NCBI GenBank assembly: GCA_019634245.1
Contig: JAHQVR010000054.1
Span: 1 to 43,298, forward strand
DNA length: 43,298 bases
Direction of reading: 5' to 3'
From: Gammaproteobacteria bacterium
GTDB taxonomy: Bacteria > Pseudomonadota > Gammaproteobacteria > Granulosicoccales > Granulosicoccaceae
The position numbers and the translations under genes are program-made. A model generated the notes under the pieces. The model did no database searches, was not told where the DNA came from, and saw only the letters and a list, made by a program, of their open reading frames with translations. Shown one piece after another: positions 1-8,486 of the stretch (position 1 is its first letter; every line of letters starts with the position of its first letter).

Positions 1-99
1 ACCTCCTTCGTACCTCCTTCGTACCTCCTTCGTACCTCCTTCGTACCTCCTTCGTACCTCCTTCGTACCTCCTTCGTACCTCCTTCGTACCAACTTCAT
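1..99. repeat. 11-bp tandem repeat array (eight perfect copies plus one degenerate)
   Basis: The unit ACCTCCTTCGT is repeated perfectly eight times at 1-88 and followed by a degenerate ninth copy, ACCAACTTCAT, at 89-99. The array touches the window edge, so its full length is unknown. Each unit contains ACCTCCTT, the anti-Shine-Dalgarno core of 16S rRNA; the minus strand therefore carries AAGGAGGT once per 11 nt. Neither strand has a stop codon within the perfect copies, but no supported gene crosses them. It lies about 190 nt downstream of the ispB stop on the minus strand. Confidence 0.95.
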
Positions 100-289
100 A
101 AGCCTACCTAACGCCTACGAAAATTCTTCGTAACTACAGCGCAGTGTTAGTGTGATAAGGGCGGATTACAAGATGCGATAAAAACGTAATTCAACGATCG
201 CTGCTAACAAGCAAGGCGTCAAATCGTTAGAGGTAATTCAGGCGAATAACGGTGCGGTAGTGAGCTGAATCTCACCGCTTTGCGTTACA
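100..289. other. Gene-free spacer between tandem array and ispB
   Basis: No supported gene. Contains a short inverted repeat TACGAA/TTCGTA (116-121 and 127-132) that echoes the end of the neighbouring 11-bp repeat unit. A GTGAG/CTCAC hairpin (260-264, 271-275) could sit in the ispB 3' end, but it has no U-tract, so I do not call it a terminator. Confidence 0.5.
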
Positions 290-1264
290 TCATTTGGTGC
301 GCATCGCCGCATGCTGCGCCACAGCAATTAATGCATCCTTGTAGGGAGACGGTGGCAAGGACACTAACGCCGTAATAGCCTCAGAGGAGGCTTGTTGAGC
401 CCGGAGAATAGATTTATCCAATGCTTCCGTATCGTTAATAACTTCCATAACCGCCGGCAAAGCATCCAGTCCTTCTTCAGTGATGGCTTCTGTGATCACC
501 TGACTTTGCGAACGTGAGCCATCACGCATGGCGTATATCAACGGCAGAGTGGTCTTTCCTTCTGCCAAATCATCACCCACATTCTTACCCATCGCCTCTG
601 CATCGCTTTGATAATCAAGAACGTCGTCGATGATTTGAAACGCTGTACCCAAACATCGTCCATAGGTTGCCAAGGCTTCTTGTTGTGTGGGTGCATTGCC
701 AGCTAATACGGCACCGAGCTCAGTTGCTGCTTCAAACAAACGCGCAGTTTTAGCCTCGATCACTTGGATGTATTGGTCCTCAGTGAGATCCGGTTCTCGC
801 ACATTCATTAGCTGCATCACTTCGCCTTCAGCAATCCGATTTGTCGTCGAAGCCAGAATGGCCATGACAGCCATGCTGTCGATGTCCACCATCATTTCAA
901 ACGCGCGCGAGTACAAAAAGTCCCCCACTAAAACCGCAGCTTCATTCCCAAACAAGGCATTCGCCGTATCGCGACCTCGACGTAACTCGGATGCATCCAC
1001 CACATCATCGTGCAGCAGAGTTGCGGTATGGATAAATTCGATGATGGCAGCCAATCGAATATGGTGCTCACCCGCATATCCACAGGCACCGGCACTCATC
1101 AACACCAATTGTGGGCGTAAGCGCTTACCACCACTTTCAATGATGTAATTGCCCAGTTGATTGATCAGCACCACATCGGAAGCCAGAGAGTGTCGGATCA
1201 ATTCGTCAACCCGGCGCATTTCATCTGCAACCAGCAATCGGCTGGTTTCCAGCGTCATTGTCAT
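290..1264 (-). CDS. ispB: Octaprenyl (polyprenyl) diphosphate synthase
   Basis: Trans-type long-chain prenyl diphosphate synthase, elongating farnesyl diphosphate with isopentenyl diphosphate to make the side chain of ubiquinone or menaquinone. At 324 aa it matches the family (E. coli IspB is 323 aa). Both aspartate-rich motifs are visible: the first as LLHDDVVD near residue 85 followed by the RRG of the substrate site, the second as FQIIDDVLD near residue 211; the GGKRLRP motif is near residue 45. Start: ATG at 1264, with a second in-frame ATG two codons later (1258) that is equally possible. It is divergent from rplU-rpmA-obgE, the usual gammaproteobacterial arrangement, which supports the assignment. 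Confidence 0.96.
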   Translation of the reverse strand: MTMTLETSRLLVADEMRRVDELIRHSLASDVVLINQLGNYIIESGGKRLRPQLVLMSAGACGYAGEHHIRLAAIIEFIHTATLLHDDVVDASELRRGRDTANALFGNEAAVLVGDFLYSRAFEMMVDIDSMAVMAILASTTNRIAEGEVMQLMNVREPDLTEDQYIQVIEAKTARLFEAATELGAVLAGNAPTQQEALATYGRCLGTAFQIIDDVLDYQSDAEAMGKNVGDDLAEGKTTLPLIYAMRDGSRSQSQVITEAITEEGLDALPAVMEVINDTEALDKSILRAQQASSEAITALVSLPPSPYKDALIAVAQHAAMRTK

Positions 1265-1756
1265 AAGCTGTAATTAGTCTTTTTGTTTAAGCCATACACC
1301 CGCAAACCACAGGCACACCCAGGCCCAATAATCCCGATCAACTCAGAACAGGAGCGAGCTACTTATCTTCTGCCGATACGCAAAGAAGCCACTAGCGGTT
1401 GTACCGATTATCCAATACTTCTGCGGTCTTCAGTATAAATACTGACAATCAAACCCCTTGGGAAATCCCACGAACTGGGCTAATCGAGTGTTGTTGGCCA
1501 ATCCCCAAACAGCCACCGGTCGCGGTCTCTGGCCTCGTGATCCCCGGCAGCCTCGGCCTAAACGCTCAGAACCCAGTGGTTAATTGACATCGAGGGTCAC
1601 TCACCAACACTCAATTAGGTCAGTTTGGGGGAGACAAAATACTTCATCCCATTGACTAAAATGCCAACAATCGCTATTCTACCCGGCTCTTCGCGATACA
1701 ATCGCGATTTCCCAGTGTCCGGATCCCAACCGGGCTTACTTTTGGAGAGTACCAAC
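1265..1756. other. Long divergent intergenic region ispB/rplU
   Basis: 492 nt without a supported gene. A 62-codon plus-strand reading frame (1399-1587) has no ribosome binding site and resembles nothing I know. The region carries the rplU promoter (listed separately) and an inverted repeat CAGTAT-AA-ATACTG at 1431-1444 of unknown function. Confidence 0.6.
1652..1680 (+). promoter_or_regulatory. Sigma70-type promoter for rplU-rpmA
   Basis: TTGACT at 1652-1657, a 17-nt spacer, then TATTCT at 1675-1680: four and five matches of six to consensus at ideal spacing. It lies 77 nt upstream of the rplU start, leaving a 5' leader of about 70 nt. Predicted by eye only. Confidence 0.7.
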
Positions 1757-2071
1757 ATGTACGCGGTCATCAAAACCGGTGGCAAACAGTATCGCGTCAG
1801 CGAAGGCGATCGACTCAAAGTCGAGAGCGTTAAGGCTGATGAAGGCGCGACTGTTGAGCTGGATGAAATCTTGCTCGTAGGAAGTGGAGAATCGGTCACC
1901 GTCGGTGCACCCACCGTGAGCAATGCCTCCGTCACTGCTAAGGTCGTTGGCCACGGGCGCCTTGATAAAGTCAAAATCATCAAGTTTCGACGCCGTAAGC
2001 ACCACCGCAAGCAAATGGGGCATCGTCAGAACTACACCGAATTGGAAATCACCGGCATCAGCGCTGGTTAG
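1757..2071 (+). CDS. rplU: 50S ribosomal protein L21
   Basis: Large-subunit protein binding 23S rRNA. The 104-aa product begins [18 protein letters not shown] and carries the basic [16 protein letters not shown] segment typical of L21. The reading frame stays open upstream to 1625, but the start at 1757 is fixed by family length (103-104 aa), by the canonical N-terminus and by GGAGAG at 1744-1749. First gene of the rplU-rpmA operon; the gap to rpmA is 12 nt. Confidence 0.98.
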   Translation: MYAVIKTGGKQYRVSEGDRLKVESVKADEGATVELDEILLVGSGESVTVGAPTVSNASVTAKVVGHGRLDKVKIIKFRRRKHHRKQMGHRQNYTELEITGISAG

Positions 2072-2083
2072 AGAGCACACACC

Positions 2084-2341
2084 ATGGCACATAAAAAAGC
2101 AGGCGGTAGTACCCGCAACGGTCGCGATTCGGAGTCCAAACGACTCGGCGTCAAGAAATTCGGCGGCGAAGCGGTATTGGCTGGAAACATTCTGGTTCGG
2201 CAGCGTGGCACTCGATTCCACCCGGGCCTAAATGTCGGCTGTGGTAAGGACCACACCTTGTGTGCAAAATCCGATGGCGTTGTGACCTTTGAAACCAAAG
2301 GCCCGCAGAAGCGCAAATTCATCAGTGTAACGCCGGCGTAA
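2084..2341 (+). CDS. rpmA: 50S ribosomal protein L27
   Basis: 85-aa L27, located near the peptidyl-transferase centre. Starts [20 protein letters not shown], the standard N-terminus, with no Firmicute-type cleavable extension. It is 12 nt after rplU, so it is co-transcribed, and is followed within 50 nt by an intrinsic terminator that ends the operon before obgE; obgE therefore has its own promoter. Confidence 0.98.
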   Translation: MAHKKAGGSTRNGRDSESKRLGVKKFGGEAVLAGNILVRQRGTRFHPGLNVGCGKDHTLCAKSDGVVTFETKGPQKRKFISVTPA

Positions 2342-2355
2342 AGCCGGCCGTTGCC

Positions 2356-2901
2356 CTACTTCGGTTTATCCGGAGGCGACTTAAAGAGCCCGCGATCGCG
2401 GGCTTTTTTGATTCTGTCACTCTGAATTTTTCTATCCTTCTCAGCCTGCTCCTTCGCAGAAAGACGTGAGGGGTGGTCATCCCGCGAGCCCCGCAACAAT
2501 AAAAATTTCTCCAAAGATCGCTGTTTACGGCGTTTACTAGACCGAATAGAACTCTGCGCTTTTTTGCTAACTTCCTGCTTCCAGCGCCCATGCGCCAAGG
2601 TGCGCGGGTCGACCGGATGCTTTTCCTCCTCGACCATACTGACCAATTTCTCCAGCTCACGAATCAGTACGCGCTGGTAGGGTCTGAATTCGCCCCTGGC
2701 GGATGACCGTGCGACCGCCAAAACAGCCCGTGCCGCATCACCGGCATCAATGCCTTTGGGCAGTTCAAGCAACCAGGCAAAAACCAGCGCATCCGGCCGG
2801 GTGGAGGTTGAGGTATCACCGGTTTTAATGGCATCCAGCAGAATGCTGTGCACATCGCAAAGCGGAAACAACGCCAGTGACTGAGCCCGATTCATCGTCA
2901 T
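2356..2901 (-). CDS. Unrecognised basic protein, convergent with rplU-rpmA
   Basis: 181-aa soluble protein that I cannot assign to a family. Residues 1-90 look like a folded helical domain (SLALFPLCDVHSILLDAIK; ALVFAWLLELPKGIDAGDAARAVLAV). From about residue 95 to the end it is very rich in K/R with charged helical stretches, typical of RNA- or ribosome-associated proteins. It has no signal peptide or membrane segment. ATG at 2901, preceded by GAGAG. It shares an 85-nt divergent region with obgE. Its 3' end doubles as the rpmA terminator. It is not the DarP/YjgA (DUF615) protein, whose sequence differs. A role near ribosomes is inferred only from composition and neighbours. Confidence 0.75.
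   Translation of the reverse strand: MTMNRAQSLALFPLCDVHSILLDAIKTGDTSTSTRPDALVFAWLLELPKGIDAGDAARAVLAVARSSARGEFRPYQRVLIRELEKLVSMVEEEKHPVDPRTLAHGRWKQEVSKKAQSSIRSSKRRKQRSLEKFLLLRGSRDDHPSRLSAKEQAEKDRKIQSDRIKKARDRGLFKSPPDKPK
2387..2409 (+). terminator. Rho-independent terminator of rplU-rpmA, inside the convergent gene
   Basis: A perfect 18-nt palindrome (AGCCCGCGA/TCGCGGGCT, 2387-2404) is followed by TTTTT. It folds as a GC-rich stem with a GATC loop and a U-tract on the plus strand. It lies inside the last codons of the convergent minus-strand gene at 2356-2901, where it encodes the ARDRGL segment. Confidence 0.9.
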
Positions 2902-2980
2902 GCTAGCAGTCTCTCACTCCGAAATAAGCTAAACTCGGCCACGCCTCGCAAATCCATCCCACCGCGCTGAACGCGATTGA

Positions 2981-4338
<1,358 letters not shown>

Positions 4339-4339
<1 letters not shown>

Positions 4340-5460
4340 TGCGGCAGCGTGTTCAATCTGCGCGGCGCTGGGTCGTCAAAGTGGGCAGTTCACTACTAAC
4401 GGACGATGGCCGAGGGCTCGATCATGAGTTGATTAGTGCCTGGACCGAAGACCTTGCCAATATGCTCAACGAAGGCATCGAGGTGGTGCTCGTGTCCAGC
4501 GGCTCTATCGCCGAAGGGTTGGTACGGTTGGGCTGGAATGAACGTCCCGATGCCCTCGCCGACCTGCAGGCGGCAGCAGCCGTGGGTCAGATGGGATTGA
4601 TTCAGGCCTATGAAGCGGGTTTCAAACGCTATGATCGGCTAAGCGCACAGATACTACTCACCCATGAAGACTTAGCGAATCGCAAACGCTACCTAAACGC
4701 CCGAGCGACCATCAACACCTTGATCAAACACGGTGTTTTACCCATCGTCAATGAGAACGACACGGTCACCACGGCTGAAATTCGTTTAGGTGACAACGAC
4801 ACCTTAGCCGCCCAGGTAGCCAATTTGATTGAAGCTGACGTTCTGGTGCTACTCACCGACCAAGCGGGTCTGTTTACTAAAGACCCGCGAGAGCATTCTG
4901 ATGCCACGTTGGTGGAAAGAGCAGACGCCAGCGATCCAGCGATCAAAGCCCTGGCAGGTGATCGCAGCGGCAAGTTCGGTAAAGGCGGCATGGCCACTAA
5001 AATTCTCGCAGCAGAACGCGCCGCTGAATCCGGCACGACCACCCTCATTGCCTCGGGTAGAGAAGCGCGAATACTGGCGCGGCTGAATCAAGGCGAACCG
5101 ATAGGCACCATGCTCACCAGCGAACACGCACCACGAGATGCTCGCAAACGCTGGCTGTCGAGCCAACTGCGTTCCAAAGGTGTGGTGACGCTAGATAAAG
5201 GCGCCTGCGAAGTACTACAGCGAAAGGGCTCAAGCCTGCTGGCCATCGGAGTTATCAAAGTCTCTGGCGAATTCCAGCGTGGAGAACTGGTCTCCTGTGT
5301 GGATCAGCACGGGACTGAAATCGCCCGCGGCCTGATTAACTACAACCACAGCGATGCGTCGCGGATTATTGGCAAATCAAGCCACGAGTTTATGCATTAT
5401 TTGGGATATTCCGGTGAACCTGAATTGATTCACCGTGACAACTTGGTGCTGAATCGTTGA
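4339..5460 (+). CDS. proB: Glutamate 5-kinase
   Basis: Phosphorylates L-glutamate to glutamyl 5-phosphate, the first step of proline synthesis. The 373 aa comprise an amino-acid-kinase domain ([14 protein letters not shown] at 11-24; [28 protein letters not shown]) and a C-terminal PUA domain from about residue 280, as in full-length bacterial ProB (E. coli 367 aa). The start overlaps the obgE stop by one base (TAATG). The obgE-proB pairing is common in gammaproteobacteria; proA is not in the window. Confidence 0.96.
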
Positions 5461-5486
5461 GCCGATTCAGCCCGATCAAAAGGGTG

Positions 5487-5747
5487 TTAGAGCGCGCGAA
5501 TCTGCTGACTAAATCGGCTTTTGTATCGAGCGGCCTTGTTCTTGTGGATCAGACCTTTACGCGCCATTTTATCCAGAACCGGCGTCACTTCCTTCATGGC
5601 GGCCTCAGCGTCAGGCTTACTGCCTTCAGCAATGGCCTTGAAGACACGCTTAACTCGGGTGCGCATCATCGAGCGCTGGCTCGCATTAAGTTGTCGGGCT
5701 TTCTCAGCCTGGCGGACGCGCTTACGCGCTTGTGCAGAATTGGCCAC
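5487..5747 (-). CDS. rpsT: 30S ribosomal protein S20
   Basis: 86-aa basic helical protein starting [19 protein letters not shown], which binds 16S rRNA. The start codon is GTG at 5747, with GAGGT six nt upstream; E. coli rpsT also uses a non-ATG start (UUG) linked to autogenous control, so weak initiation may be kept here for the same reason (inference). Convergent with proB (26 nt apart) and divergent from murJ, as in many gammaproteobacteria. A long antisense reading frame over it (5457-5825) is a shadow. Confidence 0.97.
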   Translation of the reverse strand: MANSAQARKRVRQAEKARQLNASQRSMMRTRVKRVFKAIAEGSKPDAEAAMKEVTPVLDKMARKGLIHKNKAARYKSRFSQQIRAL

Positions 5748-5787
5748 AAACTACCTCGTGTTGGGGCTTTTTTAAAGTTAGCCGCCT

Positions 5788-5816
5788 ATTATGATCTACT
5801 CATGATGGGCCGTCAA
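5788..5816 (-). promoter_or_regulatory. Sigma70-type promoter for rpsT
   Basis: On the minus strand, TTGACG (5816-5811), a 17-nt spacer, then CATAAT (5793-5788): five of six matches in both hexamers at ideal spacing. It points into rpsT, giving a leader of about 35 nt. It sits directly in front of the murJ start on the other strand. Confidence 0.75.
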
Positions 5817-5821
5817 TCAAA

Positions 5822-7378
5822 ATGAGTAAGAACAGCTCTCTGCTGCGCTCCGGGTCGGTGGTCGCTGTCATGACGTTGCTTTCACGGATCCTCGGGTTCG
5901 TGCGAGATCAAGTTCTGGCCATCGTGTTCGGCGCAGGCGCCACCACAGATGTATTCCTGGTCGCCTTCAAAATCCCGAATTTCCTGCGCCGCTTATTCTC
6001 AGAAGGTGCATTCGCACAAGCCTTTGTCCCGGTCTTCACCGAATATAAAGAGACCCGCAGCCCGGATGCCTTAAAAGATCTTGCCGCCCATGTGGTGGGA
6101 ACCTTGAGCCTGGTTCTGCTAATCATCAGCACGCTGGGTGTCATGCTCGCACCCTTTTTAGTGATGCTGTTTGCGCCAGGCTTTATTGATGATCAGGATA
6201 AGTTCGATCTAGCCACCCACATGCTGCGGATCACGTTTCCGTATTTATTATTCGTATCGCTGCTAGCCTACGCCGGTAGCATCTTAAATACATTCGGTCG
6301 TTTTGCCATTCCGGCGTTCACACCCGTCTTACTGAACGTCTCGATGATTATCGCCGCATTACTCATATCACCCCAGTTTGCCGAACCGATCGTCGCCTTA
6401 GCCTGGGGGGTGTTTTTCGCAGGAGTGGTGCAATTAGCACTGCAATTTCCATTTTTGTCCTCATTGGGTTTACTGCCGCGACCGCGCTGGGGCTGGAAGC
6501 ACAGTGGCGTGCGACGGGTCCTCAAATTAATGGCGCCTGCCGTGTTGGGTTCATCGGTCGCACAAATTAATCTACTCCTCGACACCATCATCGCATCGTT
6601 TCTGATTACCGGCAGTTTGAGCTGGCTGTACTATTCGGATCGATTGATGCAATTTCCATTAGGCTTACTGGGCGTAACGTTAGGTACCGTTATTCTGCCG
6701 CGCTTGTCACGCGAGCACGCCCAGCGATCGGCAACCGGCTACGTTCAAACGTTGCACTGGGCCATACGATTAGCCTTGCTGTTCGGTGTGCCAGCGGCGA
6801 CAGCGTTGTTTTTATTAGCCGAGCCGATGATCATAACGCTGTTTGAGTATGGAAAATTCACCGCCAGCGATTCTAAGATGTCCAGTTTTAGTTTGATGGC
6901 TTATGCGTTTGGACTGCCTGCCTTCATCCTGATAAAGATCTTAGCGCCGGCCTTTTTCGCCCGCCAAGACACTAAAACACCGGTGCGAATTGGCATTATC
7001 GCGTTGCTCTCTAACATGGCCTACACCTTGATTCTAGTTTTACCGATGGTCTGGTTCGACTTCATCGCACCCCACACTGGATTAGCGTTGGCCACAACAC
7101 TGTCGGCCTGGCAGCAGACGGGTATGCTGTATCAAAAGTTGCAGCGACTTGATTTTTATCGCTTGAGCCCTGACGTTCTGAACTTTGGCAAAAAGGTGTT
7201 GATAGCCACGGTGACGATGGGCATTGCCCTGTATCTATTAACTCAGCTAGATTGGCATGCGTTGGATGCAGGCACCCGAGCGATTCGATTAATCAGCGCG
7301 ATCATTGCCGGTTCGATCGTTTATGCGGCTACACTGTTTTGCCTGGGTGTTAGGCCGCGCGCACTAACCAGCCCTTAG
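5822..7378 (+). CDS. murJ: Lipid II flippase MurJ
   Basis: Inner-membrane flippase of the MOP superfamily that moves lipid II to the periplasm for peptidoglycan synthesis. The 518 aa begin with the family hallmarks SVVAVMTLLSRILGFVRDQVLA and FLVAFKIPNFLRRLFSEGAF, and the rest is strongly hydrophobic with about 14 membrane segments. Length matches E. coli MurJ (511 aa). ATG at 5822; no strong Shine-Dalgarno, and the two ATGs at 5802 and 5805 are out of frame. Heads the murJ-ribF-ileS-lspA-ispH run; ribF follows after 22 nt. Confidence 0.96.
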   Translation: MSKNSSLLRSGSVVAVMTLLSRILGFVRDQVLAIVFGAGATTDVFLVAFKIPNFLRRLFSEGAFAQAFVPVFTEYKETRSPDALKDLAAHVVGTLSLVLLIISTLGVMLAPFLVMLFAPGFIDDQDKFDLATHMLRITFPYLLFVSLLAYAGSILNTFGRFAIPAFTPVLLNVSMIIAALLISPQFAEPIVALAWGVFFAGVVQLALQFPFLSSLGLLPRPRWGWKHSGVRRVLKLMAPAVLGSSVAQINLLLDTIIASFLITGSLSWLYYSDRLMQFPLGLLGVTLGTVILPRLSREHAQRSATGYVQTLHWAIRLALLFGVPAATALFLLAEPMIITLFEYGKFTASDSKMSSFSLMAYAFGLPAFILIKILAPAFFARQDTKTPVRIGIIALLSNMAYTLILVLPMVWFDFIAPHTGLALATTLSAWQQTGMLYQKLQRLDFYRLSPDVLNFGKKVLIATVTMGIALYLLTQLDWHALDAGTRAIRLISAIIAGSIVYAATLFCLGVRPRALTSP

Positions 7379-7400
7379 CCACTACACACAGAAGATCTAC

Positions 7401-8390
7401 ATGAGCATGCGTCTTCTTAGAGGACTACGATCCGGCCAAGCTTTGACAGGTTGTGTTGCCACCATTGGCAATTTCGATGGCGTCCATCTGGGTCATCAGG
7501 CGATGATCACACAATTGTGCTCGGAGGCGCGCACCAGAGAGCTTCCTTCTGTCGTCATCAGTTTTGAACCGCTGCCCCATGAATATTTCCTCGACCTGAA
7601 CAGTGTCACCACCTCCGGCGAGCCTCCCTATCGCTTGCAAGGACTGCGCAATCGCATACAGTCGCTGCAGAGCCTGGGCGTCGACTACTTTTTGTTATTA
7701 CCCTTTGACGCCAGTCTGGCCGCCGAATCGGCTACCGACTTTATTCAACGGGTGCTTGTCGATGCCCTGCAGGTGAAACACCTTATCGTTGGTGATGATT
7801 TTCGTTTTGGTCACAAACGCCAAGGCGATCTGGCCATGTTGCGATCGGCCGGAGCCCGATCTGGGTATACGGTGGTTGAACAACAAACGGTGACTTTGCT
7901 CGAACACAGAATCTCCAGCAGTCGCGTACGAGAATGCTTACAAAAGAGCGACTTGAGCGCTGCCGCTGAGCTGCTCGGACGACCTTATCGAATATCAGGG
8001 CGTGTGATTCACGGCGAAAAAGTGGGCAGACAACTGGGATTTCCCACAGCGAATGTTGCACTGAAAGGGTTGATACCACCCTTACGTGGGGTGTTCGCAG
8101 TCATGGCAGAAGTACAAGAGTCCGAACAGAGGTTCAAAGCTGTGGCAAATTTGGGTGAAAGACCGACCATCGGTGGCCGAGCACTGTTACTAGAGGTATA
8201 TCTGTTGGATCAGAATATGGATCTGTACGCCAAACACCTGCATGTGGACTTCCTGGCGCATATACGCGGTGAACAAAAATTTGAATCGTTGGATGAGCTC
8301 AAAGCGCAAATAGCGCAAGATGCTGAAGACGCCGCCGAATGCCTAGAAAACCCGGCAATGGTACGGAACCCGAATAATCGCATACACTAG
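7401..8390 (+). CDS. ribF: Bifunctional riboflavin kinase / FAD synthetase
   Basis: Makes FMN from riboflavin and then FAD. The 329-aa protein has the nucleotidyltransferase signature GNFDGVHLGHQ at 23-33 (H29, G31, H32), and a C-terminal riboflavin-kinase domain beginning near residue 190 with GRVIHGEKVGRQLGFPTAN. The isoleucyl-tRNA synthetase gene follows 96 nt later; that gap holds a weak GGCA/TGCC hairpin but nothing I would call regulatory. FMN and FAD are the cofactors needed by RnfC/D/G and the DadA-like enzyme elsewhere in the window. Confidence 0.96.
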   Translation: MSMRLLRGLRSGQALTGCVATIGNFDGVHLGHQAMITQLCSEARTRELPSVVISFEPLPHEYFLDLNSVTTSGEPPYRLQGLRNRIQSLQSLGVDYFLLLPFDASLAAESATDFIQRVLVDALQVKHLIVGDDFRFGHKRQGDLAMLRSAGARSGYTVVEQQTVTLLEHRISSSRVRECLQKSDLSAAAELLGRPYRISGRVIHGEKVGRQLGFPTANVALKGLIPPLRGVFAVMAEVQESEQRFKAVANLGERPTIGGRALLLEVYLLDQNMDLYAKHLHVDFLAHIRGEQKFESLDELKAQIAQDAEDAAECLENPAMVRNPNNRIH

Positions 8391-8486
8391 TACGTACGGC
8401 GCTCCAACAACCTATGCGCCAAGGGCATTTAAATTGCCTGCTTTTGGTGAGCGGGCCCCTTTCCAACTTCGAATTCCAATAGCGCC

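Noticed and set aside
1..99. CRISPR array or coding repeat
   Set aside because: Units are 11 bp and contiguous with no spacers. Although the frame stays open, nothing after the array continues as a protein and the region lies at the window edge.
687..1148. 153-aa plus-strand reading frame over ispB
   Set aside because: Exact antisense shadow of a strongly conserved gene; composition is that of reverse-complement coding DNA.
1399..1587. Possible small gene in the ispB/rplU gap
   Set aside because: No ribosome binding site, no recognisable domain, and unlike neighbouring codon use.
1584..1589. TTGACA upstream of rplU as a promoter -35
   Set aside because: No -10 hexamer at 15-19 nt; the pair at 1652-1680 is much better.
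5457..5825. 122-aa plus-strand frame between proB and murJ
   Set aside because: Lies antisense to rpsT, which is certain from its sequence.
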